A DNA stretch of 64,000 nucleotides, from the NCBI RefSeq assembly GCF_051014685.1, contig NW_027478461.1:1364001-1428000 (forward strand), in the 5' to 3' direction. Shown here piece by piece: positions 24,875-38,045 of this stretch. The notes under the pieces were generated by a model. That model worked only from the letters and a program-made list of their open reading frames with translations, searched no databases and was not told where the DNA came from. The position numbers were made by a program, and so were the translations under genes. Numbering within the stretch: the stretch's first letter is position 1; each line of letters opens with the position of its first letter. The DNA comes from Ptiloglossa arizonensis. Its lineage: Eukaryota; Arthropoda; Insecta; Hymenoptera; Colletidae.

Positions 24875-27800
24875 AAGGTTCAACAAGAATTTCTAGAGTT
24901 CGTCAATCCGTTCGCGAGATATGGGAGTTTGAAGTGAAGGAATGGTTGAGAAACCATCAAAATTTTCGCAAGTCTCATACTCGAAACCAATAACTGGAAT
25001 GGCCTAGGGCAAAAATACACACACCGTTGTAATCGGACGAGTTTGTGCTTTCAGATGCAACAGGAATTTCTCGAGTTCGTCAATCCGTTTGCGAGATATG
25101 GGAGTTTGAAGTTAAGGAATGGTTGAGAAACCATCAAAATTGTCGCAAGTCTGATACTCGAAACCAATAACTACAATGGCCTGGGGGGAAAATACACATA
25201 CCGTTGTAATCGGGAGAGTTTCTACTTTCAGGTGCAACAGGAATTTCTCGAGTTCGTCAATCCGTTCGCGAGATATGGGAGTTTGAAGTTAAGGAATGGT
25301 TGAGAAACCATCAAAATTTTCGCAAGTCTGATACTCGAAACCAATAACTGGAATGGCCTAGGGCAAAAATACACACACCGTTGTAATCGGACGAGTTTGT
25401 GCTTTCAGATGCAACAGAAATTTCTCGAGTTCGTCAATCCGTTCGCGAGATATGGGAGTTTAAAGTTAAGGAATTGTTGAGAAACCATCAAAATTTTCGC
25501 AAGTCGGATACTCGAAACCAATAACTACTATGGCCTAGGGCAAAAATACACATACCGTTGTAATCGGACGAGTTTCTGCTTTCAGATGCAACAGGAATTT
25601 CTCGAGTTCGGCAAACCGTTCGCGAGATATGGGAGTTTGAAGTTAAGGAATGGTTGAGAAACCGTCAAAATTTTCGCAAGTCTGATACTCGAAACCAATA
25701 ACTACTATGGCCTAGGGCAAAAATACACATACCGTTGTAATCGGGCGAGTTTCTGCTTTCAGATGCAACAGGAATTTCTCGAGTTCGTCAGTCCGTTCGC
25801 GAGATATGGGAGTTTGACGTTAAGGAATGGTTGAGAAACCATCAAAATTTTCGCAAGTCTGATACTCGAAAACAATAACTGGGATGGCCCAGGGGAAAAC
25901 TACAAACACCATTGTAATCGGGCGAGTTTCTACTTTCAGATGCAACAGGAATTTGTCGAGTTCGTCAGTCCGTTCGCGAGATATGGGAGTTTGAAATTAA
26001 GGAATGATTGAGAAACCATCAAAATTTTCGCAAGTCAGATACTCGAAACCAATAACTACAATGGCCTAGGGGAAAAATACATATACCGTTGTAATCGGGC
26101 GAGTTTCTGCTTTCAGATGCAACAGGAATTTCTCGAGTTCGTCAGTCCGTTCGCGAGATATGGGAGTTTGAAGTTAAGGAATGGTTGAGAATCCATCAAA
26201 ATTGTCGCAAGTCTGATACTCGAGACCAATAACTACAATGGCCTGGGGGAAAGATACACATACCGTTGTAATCGGGAGAGTTTCTACTTTCAGATGCAAC
26301 AGGAATTTCTCGAGTTCGTCAATCCGTTCGCGAGATATGGGAGTTTGAAATTAAGGAATGATTGAGAAACCATCAAAATTTTCGCAAGTCTGATACTCGA
26401 AACGAATAACTGGAATGGCCTAGCGGAAAAGTACACACACCATTGTAATCGGGCGAGTTTCTGCTTTCAGGTGCAACAGGAATTTCTCGAGTTCGTCAAT
26501 CCGTTCGCGAGATATGGGAGTTTGAAGTTAAGGAATGGTTGAGAAACCATCAAAATTTTCGCAAGTCAGATACTCGAAACCAATAACTACAATGGCCTAG
26601 GGGGAAAATACATATACCGTTGTAATCGGGCGAGTTTCTGCTTTCAGATGCAACAGGAATTTCTCGAGTTCGTCAATCCGTTCGCGAGATATGGGAGTTT
26701 GAAGTTAAGGAATTGTTGAGAAACCATCAAAATTTTCGCAAGTCGGATACTCGAAACCAATAACTGGACTGGCTTAGGGGAAAAGTACACACACAATTGT
26801 AATCGGTCGAGTTTCTGCTTTCAGATGCAACAGGAATTTGTCGAGTTCGTCAATCCGTTCGCGAGATATGGGAGTTTGAAGTTGAGGAATGGTTGAGAAA
26901 CCATCAAAATTTTCGCAAGTCTGATACTCGAAACCAATAACTGGAATGGCCTAGGGGAAAAGTACACACACCATTGTAATCGGGCGAGTTTCTACTTTCA
27001 GATGCAACAGGAATTTCTCGAGTTCGTCAATCCGTTCGCGAGATATGGGAGTTTGAAATTAAGGAATGATTGAGAAACCATCAAAATTTTCGCAAGTCTG
27101 ATACTCGAAACCAATAACTGGAATGGCCTAGCGGAAAAGTACACACACCATTGTAATCGGGCGAGTTTCTACTTTCAGATGCAACAGGAATTTGTCGAGT
27201 TCGTCAGTCCGTTCGCGAGATATGGGAGTTTGACGTTAAGGAATGGTTGAGAAACCATCAAAATTTTCGCAAGTCTGATACTCGAAAACAATAACTGGGA
27301 TGGCCCAGGGGAAAACTACAAACACCATTGTAATCGGGCGAGTTTCTACTTTCAGATGCAACAGGAATTTGTCGAGTTCGTCAGTCCGTTCGCGAGATAT
27401 GGGAGTTTGAAATTAAGGAATGATTGAGAAACCATCAAAATTTTCGCAAGTCAGATACTCGAAACCAATAACTACAATGGCCTAGGGGAAAAATACATAT
27501 ACCGTTGTAATCGGGCGAGTTTCTGCTTTCAGATGCAACAGGAATTTCTCGAGTTCGTCAGTCCGTTCGCGAGATATGGGAGTTTGAAGTTAAGGAATGG
27601 TTGAGAATCCATCAAAATTGTCGCAAGTCTGATACTCGAGACCAATAACTACAATGGCCCGGGGGAAAGATACACATACCGTTGTAATCGGGAGAGTTTC
27701 TACTTTCAGATGCAACAGGAATTTCTCGAGTTCGTCAATCCGTTCGCGAGATATGGGAGTTTGAAATTAAGGAATGATTGAGAAACCATCAAAATTTTCG

Positions 27801-28300
27801 CAAGTCTGATACTCGAAACGAATAACTGGAATGGCCTAGCGGAAAAGTACACACACCATTGTAATCGGGCGAGTTTCTGCTTTCAGGTGCAACAGGAATT
27901 TCTCGAGTTCGTCAATCCGTTCGCGAGATATGGGAGTTTGAAGTTAAGGAATGGTTGAGAAACCATCAAAATTTTCGCAAGTCAGATACTCGAAACCAAT
28001 AACTACAATGGCCTAGGGGAAAAATACATATACCGTTGTAATCGGGCGAGTTTCTGCTTTCAGATGCAACAGGAATTTCTCGAGTTCGTCAATCCGTTCG
28101 CGAGATATGGGAGTTTGAAGTTAAGGAATTGTTGAGAAACCATCAAAATTTTCGCAAGTCGGATACTCGAAACCAATAACTGGACTGGCTTAGGGGAAAA
28201 GTACACACACAATTGTAATCGGTCGAGTTTCTGCTTTCAGATGCAACAGGAATTTGTCGAGTTCGTCAATCCGTTCGCGAGATATGGGAGTTTGAAGTTG
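24875..28300 (+). repeat. Domain A HOR copy A6, incomplete, running into domain B
   Basis: Starts at an anchor with AAGGTTCAACAAG and follows the A5 order up to about 27.17 kb, where an eight-monomer duplication begins. The next anchor is 39 monomers away (31778), inside domain B, so no complete unit of the A type follows. The right limit is set by convention. Confidence 0.7.
25780..27195 (+). repeat. 1,416-bp (8-monomer) tandem duplication, first copy
   Basis: The eight monomers from the GACGTTAAGG unit to the CCTAGCGG unit recur at about 27196-28611, with CTCGAGACC at 26219 and 27635. The join near 27.17-27.20 kb is a chimeric monomer: its left half matches the CCTAGCGG unit and its right half carries GTCGAGTTCGTCAGTCC with GACGTTAAGG. 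The exchange therefore happened inside a monomer but kept the 177-bp register. Edges are approximate. Confidence 0.82.
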
Positions 28301-28611
28301 AGGAATGGTTGAGAAACCATCAAAATTTTCGCAAGTCTGATACTCGAAACCAATAACTGGAATGGCCTAGGGGAAAAGTACACACACCATTGTAATCGGG
28401 CGAGTTTCTACTTTCAGATGCAACAGGAATTTCTCGAGTTCGTCAATCCGTTCGCGAGATATGGGAGTTTGAAATTAAGGAATGATTGAGAAACCATCAA
28501 AATTTTCGCAAGTCTGATACTCGAAACCAATAACTGGAATGGCCTAGCGGAAAAGTACACACACCATTGTAATCGGGCGAGTTTCTACTTTCAGGTGCAA
28601 CAGGAATTTCT
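27196..28611 (+). repeat. 1,416-bp (8-monomer) tandem duplication, second copy
   Basis: Second copy of 25780-27195, with single-base differences only (for example GGCCCGGGGG near 27.66 kb against GGCCTGGGGG). Its right end overlaps the left end of another, independent 1,416-bp-spaced duplication. Confidence 0.82.
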
Positions 28612-29530
28612 CGAGTTCGTCAATCCGTTCGCGAGATATGGGAGTTTGAAGTTAAGGAATGGTTGAGAAACCATCAAAATTTTCGCAAGTCTGATACTCG
28701 AAACCAATAACTGCAATGGCCTACGGCAAAAATACACACACCGTTGTAATCGGACGAGTTTGTGCTTTCAGATGCAACAGGAATTTCTCGAGTTCGTCAA
28801 TCCGTTCGCGAGATATGGGAGTTTGAAGTTAAGGAATGGTTGAGAAACCATCAAAATTTTCGCAAGTCAGATACTCGAAACCAATAACTACAATGGCCTA
28901 GGGGAAAAATACATATACCGTTGTAATCGGGCGAGTTTCTGCTTTCAGATGCAACAGGAATTTCTCGAGTTCGTCAATCCGTTCGCGAGATATGGGAGTT
29001 TGAAGTTGAGGAATGGTTGAGAAACCATCAAAATTTTCGCAAGTCTGATACTCGAAACCAATAACTGGAATGGCCTAGGGGAAAAGTACACACACCATTG
29101 TAATCGGGCGAGTTTCTACTCTCAGATGCAACAGGAATTTCTCGAGTTCGTCAATCCGTTCGCGAGATATGGGAGTTTGAAGTGAAGGAATGGTTGAGAA
29201 ACCATCAAAATTTTCGCAAGTCGGATACTCGAAACCAATAACTGGAATGGCTTAGGGGAAAAGTACACACACAATTGTAATCGGGCGAGTTTCTGCTTTC
29301 AGATGCAACAGGAATTTCTCGTGTTCGGCAATCCGTTCGCGAGATGTGGGAATTTGAAGTGAAGGAATGGTTGAGAAACCATCAAAATTTTCGCAAGTCT
29401 GATACTCGAAACCAATAACTACTATGGCCTAGGGCAAAAATACACATACCGTTGTAATCGGGCGAGTTTCTGCTTTCAGATGCAACAGGAATTTCTCGAG
29501 TTCGTCAATCCGTTCGCGAGATATGGGAGT
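28255..29530 (+). repeat. Second 1,416-bp-spaced duplication at the A/B transition, first copy
   Basis: Matches about 29671-30946. Shared points are GTTGAGGAATGG (28297 and 29713), ACTGCAATGGCCTACGG (28710 and 30126) and the rare CTCGTGTTCGG change (the GTGTTCGG starts at 29321 and 30737). Outside these limits the two stretches differ, which places the exchange points. This block contains the first monomers typical of domain B (CTCGTGTTCGG, GAGATGTGGGAATTTG). Confidence 0.82.
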
Positions 29531-29612
29531 TTGAAGTTAAGGAATGTTTGAGAAACCATCAAAATTTTCGCAAGTCAGATATTCGAAACCAATAACTACA
29601 ATGGCCTAGAGG

Positions 29613-32600
29613 AAAAATACATATACCGTTGTAATCGGGCGAGTTTCTGCTTTCAGATGCAACAGGAATTTCTCGAGTTCGTCAATCCGTTCGCGAGATA
29701 TGGGAGTTTGAAGTTGAGGAATGGTTGAGAAACCATCAAAATTTTCGCAAGTCTGATACTCGAAACCAATAACTGGAATGGCCTAGGGGAAAAGTACACA
29801 CACCATTGTAATCGGGCGAGTTTCTACTTTCAGATGCAACAGGAATTTCTCGAGTTCGTCAATCCGTTCGCGAGATATGGGAGTTTGAAGTTAAGGAATG
29901 ATTGAGAAACCATCAAAATTTTCGCAAGTCTGATACTCGAAACCAATAACTGGAATGGCCTAGCGGAAAAGTACACACACCATTGTAATCGGGCGAGTTT
30001 CTACTTTCAGGTGCAACAGGAATTTCTCGAGTTCGTCAATCCGTTCGCGAGATATGGGAGTTTGAAGTTAAGGAATGGTTGAGAAACCATCAAAATTTTC
30101 GCAAGTCTGATACTCGAAACCAATAACTGCAATGGCCTACGGCAAAAATACACACACCGTTGTAATCGGACGAGTTTGTGCTTTCAGATGCAACAGGAAT
30201 TTCTCGAGTTCGTCAATCCGTTCGCGAGATATGGGAGTTTGAAGTTAAGGAATGGTTGAGAAACCATCAAAATTTTCGCAAGTCAGATACTCGAAACCAA
30301 TAACTACAATGGCCTAGGGGAAAAATACATATACCGTTGTAATCGGGCGAGTTTCTGCTTTCAGATGCAACAGGAATTTCTCGAGTTCGTCAATCCGTTC
30401 GCGAGATATGGGAGTTTGAAGTTGAGGAATGGTTGAGAAACCATCAAAATTTTCGCAAGTCTGATACTCGAAACCAATAACTGGAATGGCCTAGGGGAAA
30501 AGTACACACACCATTGTAATCGGGCGAGTTTCTACTTTCAGATGCAACAGGAATTTCTCGAGTTCGTCAATCCGTTCGCGAGATATGGGAGTTTGAAGTT
30601 AAGGAATGGTTGAGAAACCATCAAAATTTTCGCAAGTCGGATACTCGAAACCAATAACTGGAATGGCTTAGGGGAAAAGTACACACACAATTGTAATCGG
30701 GCGAGTTTCTGCTTTCAGATGCAACAGGAATTTCTCGTGTTCGGCAATCCGTTCGCGAGATGTGGGAATTTGAAGTGAAGGAATGGTTGAGAAACCATCA
30801 AAATTTTCGCAAGTCTGATACTCGAAACCAATAACTACTATGGCCTAGGGCAAAAATACACATACCGTTGTAATCGGGCGAGTTTCTGCTTTCAGATGCA
30901 ACAGGAATTTCTCGAGTTCGTCAATCCGTTCGCGAGATATGGGAGTTTGAAGTTAAGGAATCGTTGAGAAACCATCAAAATTTTCGCAAGTCTGATACTC
31001 GAAACCAATAACTGGAATGGCCTAGGGGAAAAGTACACATACCGTTGTAATCGGGCGAGTTTCTGCTTTCAGATGCAACAGGAATTTCTCGAGTTCGTCA
31101 ATCCGTTCGCGAGATATGGGAGTTTGAAGTTAAGGAATTGTTGAGAAACCATCAAAATTTTCGCAAGTCGGATACTCGAAACCAATAACTGGACCGGCTT
31201 AGGGGAAAAGTACACACACAATTGTAATCGGGCGAGTTTCTGCTTTCAGATGCAACAGGAATTTCTCGAGTTCGGCAATCCGTTCGTGAGATATGGGAGT
31301 TTGAAGTTAAGGAATGGTTGAGAAACCGTCAAAATTTTCGCAAGTCTGATACTCGAAACCAATAACTACTATGGCCTAGGGCAAAAATACACAAACCGTT
31401 GTAATCGGGCGAGTTTCTGCTTTCAGATGCAACAGGAATTTCTCGAGTTCGTCAATCCGTTCGCGAGATATGGGAGTTTGAAGTTAAGGAATGGTTGAGA
31501 AACCATCAAAATTTTCGCAAGTCTGATACTCGAAACCAATAACTGGGATGGCCCAGGGGAAAACTAAACACACCATTGTAATCGGGCGAGTTTCTACTTT
31601 CAGATGCAACAGGAATTTGTCGAGTTCGTCAGTCCGTTCCCGAGATATGGGAGTTTGAAGTTAAGGATTGCTTGAGAATCCATCAAAATTTTCCCAAATC
31701 TGATACTCGAAACCAATAACTACAATGGCCTAGGGGAATAATACATATACCGTTGTAATCGGGCGGGTTTCTACTTTAAGATTCAACAAGAATTTCTAGA
31801 GTTCGTCAATCCGTTCGCGAGATATGGGAGTTTGAAGTGAAGGAATGGTTGAGAAACCATCAAAATTTTCGCAAGTCTCATACTCGAAACCAATAACTGG
31901 AATGGCCTAGGGCAAAAATACACACACCGTTGTAATCGGACGAGTTTGTGCTTTCAGATGCAAAAGGAATTTCTCGAGTTCGTCAATTCGTTTGCGAGAT
32001 ATGGGAGTTTGAAATTAAGGAATGGTTGAGAAACCATCAAAATTGTCGCAAGTCTGATACTCGAAACCAATAACTACAATGGCCTGGGGGAAAAATACAC
32101 ATACAGTTGTAATCGGGAGAGTTTCTACTTTCAGATGCAACAGGAATTTCTCGAGTTCGTCAATCCGTTCGCGAGATATGGGAGTTTGAAATTAAGGAAT
32201 GATTGAGAAACCATCAAAATTTTCGCAAGTCTGATACTCGAAACCAATAACTGGAATGGCCTAGCGGAAAAGTACACACACCATTGTAATCGGGCGAGTT
32301 TCTACTTTCAGGAGCAACAGGAATTTCTCGAGTTCGTCAATCCGTTCGCGAGATATGGGAGTTTGAAGTTAAGGAATGGTTGAGAAACCATCAAAATTTT
32401 CGCAAGTCTGATACTCGAAACCAATAACTACTATGGCCTAGGGCAAAAATACACATACCGTTGTAATCGGGCGAGTTTCTGCTTTCAGATGCAACAGGAA
32501 TTTCTCGAGTTCGTCAATCCGTTCGCGAGATATGGGAGTTTGAAGTTAAGGAATGTTTGAGAAACCATCAAAATTTTCGCAAGTCAGATACTCGAAACCA

Positions 32601-34859
32601 ATAACTACAATGGCCTAGAGGAAAAATACATATACCGTTGTAATCGGGCAAGTTTCTACTTTCAGATGCAACAGGAATTTCTCGAGTTCGTCAATCCGTT
32701 CGCGAGATATGGGAGTTTGAAGTTAAGGAATTGTTGAGAAACCATCAAAATTTTCGCATGTCGGATACTCGAAACCAATAACTGGACTGGCTTAGGGGAA
32801 AAGTACACATACAATTGTAATCGGGCGAGTTTCTGCTTTCAGATGCAACAGGAATTTCTCGAGTTCGGCAATCCGTTCGCGAGATATGGGAGTTTGAAGT
32901 TGAGGAATGGTTGAGAAACCATCAAAATTTTCGCAAGTCTGATACTCGAAACCAATAACAACTATGGCCTAGGGCAAAAATACACATACCGTTGTAATCG
33001 GGCGAGTTTCTGCTTTCAGATGCAACAGGAATTTCTCGAGTTCGTCAATCCGTTCGCGAGATATGGGAGTTTGAAGTTAAGGAATGGTTGAGAAACCATC
33101 AAAATTTTCGCAAGTCAGATACTCGAAACCAATAACTACAATGGCCTAGGGGAAAAATACATATACCGTTGTAATCGGGCGGGTTTCTGCTTTCAGATGC
33201 AACAGGAATTTCTCGAGTTCGTCAATCCGTTCGCGAGATATGGGAGTTTGAAGTTAAGGAATTGTTGAGAAACCATCAAAACTTTCGCAAGTAGGATACT
33301 CGAAACCAATAACTGGACTGGCTTAGGGGAAAAGTACACACACAATTGTAATCGGGCGAGTTTCTGCTTTCAGATGCAACAGGAATTTCTCGAGTTCGGC
33401 AATCCGTTCGCGAGATATGGGAGTTTGAAGTTAAGGAATGGTTGAGAAACAGTCAAAATTTTCGCAAGTCTCATACTCGAAACCAATAACTGGAATGGCC
33501 TAGGGCAAAAATACACACACCGTTGTAATCGGACGAGTTTGTGCTTTCAGATGCAACAGGAATTTCTCGAGTTCGTCAATCCGTTTGCGAGATATGGGAG
33601 TTTGAAGTTAAGGAATGGTTGAGAAACCATCAAAATTGTCGCAAGTCTGATACTCGAAACCAATAACTACAATGGCGTGGGGGAAAAATACACATACAGT
33701 TGTAATCGGGAGAGTTTCTACTTTCAGATGCAACAGGAATTTCTCGAGTTCGTCAATCCGTTCGCGAGATATGGGAGTTTGAAATTAAGGAATGATTGAG
33801 AAACCATCAAAATTTTCGCAAGTCGGATACTCGAAACCAATAACTGGACTGGCTTAGGGGAAAAGTACACACACAATTGTAATAGGTCGAGTTTCTGGTT
33901 TCAGATGCAACAGGAGTTTGTCGAGTTCGTCAATCCGTTCACGAGATATGGGAGTTTGAAGTTGAGGAATGGTTGAGAAACCATCAAAATTTTCGCAAGT
34001 ATGATACTCGAAACCAATAACTGGAATGGCCTAGGGCAAAAATACACACACCATTGTAATCGGGCGAGTTTCTACTTTCAGATGCAACAGGAATTTCTCG
34101 AGTTCGTCAATCCGTTCGCGAGATATGGGAGTTTGAAATTAAGGAATGATTGAGAAACCATCAAAATTTTCGCAAGTCTGATACTCGAAACCAATAACTG
34201 GAATGGCCTAGCGGAAAAGTACACACACCATTGTAATCGGGCGAGTTTCTACTTTCAGGTGCAACAGGAATTTCTCGAGTTCGTCAATCCGTTCGCGAGA
34301 TATGGGAGTTTGAATTTAAGGAATGGTTGAGGATCCATCAAAATTTTCGCAAGTCTGATACTCGAAACCAATAACCACAATGGCCTAGGGGATAAATACA
34401 CATACCGTTGTAATCGGGCGAGTTTCTACTTTCAGATGCAACAGGAATTTCTCGAGTTCGTCAATCCGTTCGCGAGATATGGGAGTTTGAAGTTAAGGAA
34501 TGGTTGAGAAACCATCGAAATTTTCGCAGGTCTGATACTCCAAACCAATAACTACTATGGCCTAGGGCAAAAATGCACATACCGTTGTAATCGGGCGAGT
34601 TTCTACTTTCAGATGCAATAGGAAATTCTCGAGTTCGTCAATCCGTTCGCGAGAAATGGGAGTTTGGAGTTAAGGAATGGTTGAGAAACCATCAAAATTT
34701 TCGCAAGTCTTATACTCGAAACCAATAACTACTATGGCCTAGGGTAAAAACGCACATACCGTTGTAACCGGGCGAGTTTCTGCTTTCAGATGCAATAGGA
34801 AATTCTCGAGTTCGTCAATCCGTTCGCAAGATATGTAAGTGTGAAGTTAAGGAATGGTT
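29613..34859 (+). repeat. Domain B HOR copy B1
   Basis: First copy of the roughly 6-kb domain B unit. It begins near 29.6 kb, where it first matches B2, and ends with three monomers of domain C character at 34329-34859. Most of it differs from B2 by isolated single bases and by three monomers that only B2 has. Confidence 0.82.
34329..34859 (+). repeat. Island of three domain C-type monomers inside domain B
   Basis: These three units start with a GAGGATCC variant and then carry features typical of domain C: ATGCAATAGGAA, CGAGAAATGGGAG, GTAACCGGGCG and CGCAAGATATGTAAGTGTG. The following monomer (34860-35036) is a hybrid: CAAAGTTATCGC and AATGACTGG at its left, ordinary domain A/B sequence at its right. 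Beyond it the array returns to domain B monomers. The same string occurs at the true B/C border (GGATCC at 40349 and GTAAGTGTG near 40852), 6,018 bp away. Confidence 0.85.
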
Positions 34860-37800
34860 GAGAAACCATCAAAGTTATCGCAAGTCTGATACTCGAAACC
34901 AATGACTGGAATGGCCTAGGGGAAAAGTACACACACCATTGTAATCGGGCGAGTTTCTACTTTCAGATGCAACAGGAATTTCTCGAGTTCGTCAATCCGT
35001 TCGCGAGATATGGGAGTTTGAAGTTAAGGAATGGTTGAGAAACCATCAAAATTTTCGCAAGTCTGATACTCGAAACCAATAACTACAATGGCCTAGGGGA
35101 AAAATACATATACCGTTGTAATCGGGCGAGTTTCTGCTTTCAGATGCAACAGGAATTTCTCGAGTTCGTCAATCCGTTCGCGAGATATGGGAGTTTGAAG
35201 TTGAGGAATGGTTGAGAAACCATCAAAATTTTCGCAAGTCTGATACTCGAAACCAATAACTGGAATGGCCTAGGGGAAAAGTACACACACCATTGTAATC
35301 GGGCGAGTTTCTACTTTCAGATGCAACAGGAATTTCTCGAGTTCGTCAATCCGTTCGCGAGATATGGGAGTTTGAAGTTAAGGAATGATTGAGAAACCAT
35401 CAAAATTTTCGCAAGTCTGATACTCGAAACCAATAACTGGAATGGCCTAGCGGAAAAGTACACACACCATTGTAATCGGGCGAGTTTCTACTTTCAGGTG
35501 CAACAGGAATTTCTCGAGTTCGTCAATCCGTTCGCGAGATATGGGAGTTTGAAGTTAAGGAATGGTTGAGAAACCATCAAAATTTTCGCAAGTCTGATAC
35601 TCGAAACCAATAACTGCAATGGCCTACGGCAAAAATACACACACCGTTGTAATCGGACGAGTTTGTGCTTTCAGATGCAACAGGAATTTCTCGAGTTCGT
35701 CAATCCGTTCGCGAGATATGGGAGTTTGAAGTTAGGGAATGGTTGAGAAACCATCAAAATTTTCGCAAGTCAGATACTCGAAACCAATAACTACAATGGC
35801 CTAGGGGAAAAATACATATACCGTTGTAATCGGGCGAGTTTCTGCTTTCAGATGCAACAGGAATTTCTCGAGTTCGTCAATCCGTTCGCGAGATATGGGA
35901 GTTTGAAGTTGAGGAATGGTTGAGAAACCATCAAAATTTTCGCAAGTCTGATACTCGAAACCAATAACTGGAATGGCCTAGGGGAAAAGTACACACACCA
36001 TTGTAATCGGGCGAGTTTCTACTTTCAGATGCAACAGGAATTTCTCGAGTTCGTCAATCCGTTCGCGAGATATGGGAGTTTGAAGTTAAGGAATGGTTGA
36101 GAAACCATCAAAATTTTCGCAAGTCGGATACTCGAAACCAATAACTGGAATGGCTTAGGGGAAAAGTACACACACAATTGTAATCGGGCGAGTTTCTGCT
36201 TTCAGATGCAACAGGAATTTCTCGTGTTCGGCAATCCGTTCGCGAGATGTGGGAATTTGAAGTGAAGGAATGGTTGAGAAACCATCAAAATTTTCGCAAG
36301 TCTGATACTCGAAACCAATAACTACTATGGCCTAGGGCAAAAATACACATACCGTTGTAATCGGGCGAGTTTCTGCTTTCAGATGCAACAGGAATTTCTC
36401 GAGTTCGTCAATCCGTTCGCGAGATATGGGAGTTTGAAGTTAAGGAATCGTTGAGAAACCATCAAAATTTTCGCAAGTCTGATACTCGAAACCAATAACT
36501 ACTATGGCCTAGGGCAAAAATACACATACCGTTGTAATCGGGCGAGTTTCTGCTTTCAGATGCAACAGGAATTTCTCGAGTTCGTCAATCCGTTCGCGAG
36601 ATATGGGAGTTTGAAGTTAAGGAATTGTTGAGAAACCATCAAAATTTTCGCAAGTCGGATACTCGAAACCAATAACTGGACCGGCTTAGGGGAAAAGTAC
36701 ACACACAATTGTAATCGGGCGAGTTTCTGCTTTCAGATGCAACAGGAATTTCTCGAGTTCGGCAATCCGTTCGTGAGATATGGGAGTTTGAAGTTAAGGA
36801 ATGGTTGAGAAACCGTCAAAATTTTCGCAAGTCTGATACTCGAAACCAATAACTACTATGGCCTAGGGCAAAAATACACAAACCGTTGTAATCGGGCGAG
36901 TTTCTGCTTTCAGATGCAACAGGAATTTCTCGAGTTCGTCAATCCGTTCGCGAGATATGGGAGTTTGAAGTTAAGGAATGGTTGAGAAACCATCAAAATT
37001 TTCGCAAGTCTGATACTCGAAACCAATAACTGGGATGGCCCAGGGGAAAACTAAACACACCATTGTAATCGGGCGAGTTTCTACTTTCAGATGCAACAGG
37101 AATTTGTCGAGTTCGTCAGTCCGTTCCCGAGATATGGGAGTTTGAAGTTAAGGATTGCTTGAGAATCCATCAAAATTTTCCCAAATCTGATACTCGAAAC
37201 CAATAACTACAATGGCCTAGGGGAAAAATACATATACCGTTGTAATCGGGCGGGTTTCTACTTTAAGATTCAACAAGAATTTCTAGAGTTCGTCAATCCG
37301 TTCGCGAGATATGGGAGTTTGAAGTGAAGGAATGGTTGAGAAACCATCAAAATTTTCGCAAGTCTCATACTCGAAACCAATAACTGGAATGGCCTAGGGC
37401 AAAAATACACACACCGTTGTAATCGGACGAGTTTGTGCTTTCAGATGCAAAAGGAATTTCTCGAGTTCGTCAATTCGTTTGCGAGATATGGGAGTTTGAA
37501 ATTAAGGAATGGTTGAGAAACCATCAAAATTGTCGCAAGTCTGATACTCGAAACCAATAACTACAATGGCCTGGGGGAAAAATACACATACAGTTGTAAT
37601 CGGGAGAGTTTCTACTTTCAGATGCAACAGGAATTTCTCGAGTTCGTCAATCCGTTCGCGAGATATGGGAGTTTGAAATTAAGGAATGATTGAGAAACCA
37701 TCAAAATTTTCGCAAGTCTGATACTCGAAACCAATAACTGGAATGGCCTAGCGGAAAAGTACACACACCATTGTAATCGGGCGAGTTTCTACTTTCAGGA

Positions 37801-37868
37801 GCAACAGGAATTTCTCGAGTTCGTCAATCCGTTCGCGAGATATGGGAGTTTGAAGTTAAGGAATGGTT

Positions 37869-38045
37869 GAGAAACCATCAAAATGTTCGCAAGTCGGATA
37901 CTCGAAACCAATAACTGGAATGGCCTAGGGCAAAAATACACACACCGTTGTAATCGGACGAGTTTGTGCTTTCAGATGCAACAGGAATTTCTCGAGTTCG
38001 GCAATCCGTTCGCGAGATGTGGGAATTTGAAGTGAAGGAATGGTT
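37869..38045 (+). repeat. Extra monomer in copy B2
   Basis: One 177-bp unit absent from B1. It combines CAAAATGTTCGCAAGTCGG and GGACGAGTTTGTGC with the GAGATGTGGGAATTTGAAGTG ending that otherwise follows the CTCGTGTTCGG unit. It therefore looks like a hybrid formed from two different monomers of the HOR. It shifts the B1-B2 offset from 5,487 to 5,664 bp. Confidence 0.78.

Larger units (their letters stand above)
1..28300 (+). repeat. Domain A of the array: roughly 2.7-4.2-kb higher-order repeats
   Basis: This left domain is defined by monomer variants that recur in the same order. Examples are an AAGATTCAACAAG/TCTAGAG monomer, a CTCGAGACC monomer (starts at 8342, 10466, 11174, 14006, 17900, 21971, 26219 and 27635), a GGACTGGCTTAGG monomer, an ACTGCAATGGCCTACGG monomer (15081, 18975, 23046) and a GGGGGGAAAATAC monomer. 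Intervals between equivalent variants are whole multiples of 177 bp (for example 3,894 = 22 units and 4,071 = 23 units). Neighbouring copies differ by scattered single bases, while monomers within one unit differ more. That is the signature of HOR amplification. The right limit is approximate, because domain A variants grade into domain B. Confidence 0.85.
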
